A stretch of 6,646 nucleotides of DNA from an archaeon. Lineage in GTDB: Archaea > Altiarchaeota > Altiarchaeia > IMC4 > QMZM01. The translations under genes were made by a program, and so were the position numbers. Below the pieces are notes generated by a model. It did no database searches. It was given only the letters and a program-made list of their open reading frames with translations, and was not told the DNA's origin. Of the stretch, positions 6,054-6,646 are shown piece after piece. The stretch lies in contig JAOZNG010000068.1 in the NCBI GenBank assembly GCA_029933895.1, positions 1 to 6,646 on the forward strand. Direction: 5' to 3'. The first letter of the stretch is position 1, and each line of letters begins with the position of its first letter.

Positions 6054-6074
6054 GATAAATAAGCCCTATTTATC
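6054..6074. repeat. Perfect 8-bp hairpin just upstream of tRNA-Leu
   Basis: GATAAATA (6054-6061) and TATTTATC (6067-6074) around a 5-nt spacer end five bases before the mature tRNA 5' end. It could be a leader hairpin of the precursor or simply part of the A/T-rich promoter. Confidence 0.5.
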
Positions 6075-6085
6075 CTTCTTTTTCG

Positions 6086-6092
6086 ATTTATA
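6086..6092 (-). promoter_or_regulatory. Possible TATA box of tRNA-Leu
   Basis: TATAAAT on the minus strand, about 40 nt before the mature tRNA. A start near 6063 would give a short leader. Other A/T-rich words nearby (e.g. AAATATCC) are also possible. Confidence 0.4.
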
Positions 6093-6120
6093 GGATATTT
6101 ATGCTTTATTACAAAGTCGG

Positions 6121-6253
6121 CAGAATACGACAAACTCGGAGAGGGTTTGTGTACAGCGAGCAGAACTCGCTTGTACTGCGTCCTTGAAGTCGCAGATGAA
6201 TGCCCCATACTATCCGGCTTTGTAAGTTCATACTCCGCCCTTCAGGGTGGAGT
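6121..6253 (+). mobile_element. Run of four hairpins, possible remnant of an IS200/IS605 (TnpB) right end
   Basis: Four consecutive hairpins are visible: ACAAAC / GTTTGT (6130-6150), GTACAGCGAG / CTCGCTTGTAC (6151-6176, one bulge), CTGCG / CGCAG (6176-6195) and ACTCCGCCC-TTCA-GGGTGGAGT (6232-6253). The last, a CCGCCC-TTCA-GGG type stem, is typical of the right ends of IS200/IS605 elements, where the tnpB 3' end overlaps the omega RNA. No intact tnpB or tnpA reading frame is present in any frame here, so at most this is a solo or decayed end. A host structured RNA is the alternative. Confidence 0.35.
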
Positions 6254-6440
6254 TGTTGATTTACGTTTTATGGGATTCTCCTGTTTCCAAAACAGGATTC
6301 ACATGTTCCCTGGTTTATCTAACAGAGCCTGTTTAAAGCCCCGTAGCCCAAGTTACGCCCCAATAACAACCTGATGTAATTACAGGTTATGATGGGATAA
6401 GATTATAGTGGATTCAGCATAAAATAATAAGTTAAAGCTT
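6254..6440. other. Non-coding stretch between hairpin cluster and unit C
   Basis: No gene is seen. Two small inverted repeats are present: CCTGTTT-CCA-AAACAGG (6280-6296) flanked on both sides by GGATTC or GATTC, and AACCTG / CAGGTT (about 6369-6388) around GTAATTA. They could be parts of the same decayed element as the hairpins at 6121-6253. Confidence 0.35.
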
Positions 6441-6584
6441 GCGGGGGGAGGGATTCATAACCTAAACCGCGTCCCGGTGGGACCCAGTTTTAAGTTAATC
6501 CTGACCCACTCCCGAGCTACTTTTACGTAAAAGTAAATGTTTCTTTTGGTCGAGGTTTTCTTTCACTAAAGAAAAGCTCGATGC
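6441..6584 (-). repeat. Repeat unit C: diverged copy with conserved RNA fold
   Basis: 144 bp aligning end to end with unit B. Kept in sequence are TCAGGATTA, TAAAACTG, GCGGTT and the final 16 nt GAATCCCTCCCCCCGC. Elsewhere the bases differ but the pairing stays: the 5' hairpin is TCGAG...CTCGA with TTTTCTTT / AAAGAAAA around an AGTG loop (6549-6582); the second is an 18-nt palindrome TACTTTTACGTAAAAGTA (6518-6535); the central hairpin is GTCCC-ACC-GGGAC in place of GGAGGC / GCCCCC; the long-range stem has A-U where B has C-G. This pattern points to selection on an RNA read on the minus strand. Like B after the tRNA, C begins directly after a tRNA-3'-end-like sequence (unit D). Confidence 0.8.
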
Positions 6585-6646
6585 GGGGGATGGGATTCAG
6601 TCCCACAGCACGTAAACGAAATCTGTACCTATACGCCGATTAAAAA
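6583..6646 (-). repeat. Unit D: partial tRNA-3'-end-like sequence, cut by window edge
   Basis: The minus strand ends in GTGGG-ACTGAAT-CCCAT followed by CCCCCGC: a 5-bp T-arm-like stem with a 7-nt loop and the same acceptor end as tRNA-Leu. The loop is not the canonical TTCRANN, so this is a decayed tRNA or another tRNA-like unit. Its 5' part lies beyond the window, so no fuller call is possible. Confidence 0.45.

Noticed and set aside
5939..6208. 89-codon minus-strand open frame across the tRNA region
   Set aside because: It reads through tRNA-Leu, whose cloverleaf is unmistakable; the peptide is an artefact.
6147..6374. 75-codon plus-strand open frame, considered as a TnpB C-terminus
   Set aside because: No TnpB zinc-finger or catalytic motif could be read in any frame; only the hairpins hint at an IS605 end, so no CDS is called.
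4414..6584. CRISPR array
   Set aside because: The repeats are about 150 bp, few, irregularly spaced and internally structured; there are no short regular spacers and no cas genes.

Overview
The window looks archaeal and carries two unrelated kinds of content. The evidence for an archaeon is: TATA-type A/T-rich boxes about 25 nt before probable start sites; GGTGA/GAGG Shine-Dalgarno sequences in front of the operon genes; an apparently leaderless fic gene; a tRNA-Leu with no encoded CCA; and a secreted Lon-fold (S16-type) protease of the kind found in archaea. The phylum cannot be fixed from this sequence alone.

Left part (1-4140): one minus-strand operon, read right to left, with gaps of 1-18 nt. 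The order is a MoxR-family AAA+ ATPase (3075-4061), a signal-peptide-bearing Ser/Lys protease (2259-~3056), a DUF58 protein (1388-2257), a membrane-anchored VWA protein of the BatA type (406-1380) and a secreted Ig-like protein that runs off the left edge (1-395, position expected for a BatD-like partner). MoxR + DUF58 + VWA is a known chaperone/assembly module. Here a protease gene sits between the ATPase and DUF58, and its start is abnormal: either an ATA start codon or a one-base frameshift. The operon promoter is bracketed by a perfect 12-bp inverted repeat, one arm of which covers the moxR ribosome binding site.

Right part (4140-6646): mostly non-coding, built around one tRNA-Leu(UAA) gene (5966-6049, minus) and a family of about 150-bp repeats, each ending in a copy of the last 16 nt of that tRNA. 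Units A (4414-4567) and B (5815-5968) have the same length and about 97% identity. Unit C (6441-6584) is diverged but aligns along its whole length. A fourth, D, enters from the right edge. Read on the minus strand, B and C fold the same way with compensatory base changes: a long 5' hairpin, a second hairpin, then a tRNA-sized (about 76 nt) domain closed by an acceptor-like G/C stem. Unit B abuts the 3' end of tRNA-Leu, and unit C abuts D in the same manner. I interpret this as an unnamed, tRNA-linked structured RNA or a tRNA-derived mobile repeat; it is the most interesting content here.

Between A and B lies an AT-rich segment with a single gene, a class II Fic (AMPylase-type) protein (4617-5558). 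Its promoter is bracketed by a perfect 12-bp inverted repeat. The segment looks like a cargo cassette between direct repeats. Right of the tRNA, 6121-6253 is a run of four hairpins ending in one typical of IS200/IS605 right ends, possibly a remnant of a TnpB/omega-RNA end. No integrase or transposase gene is visible.
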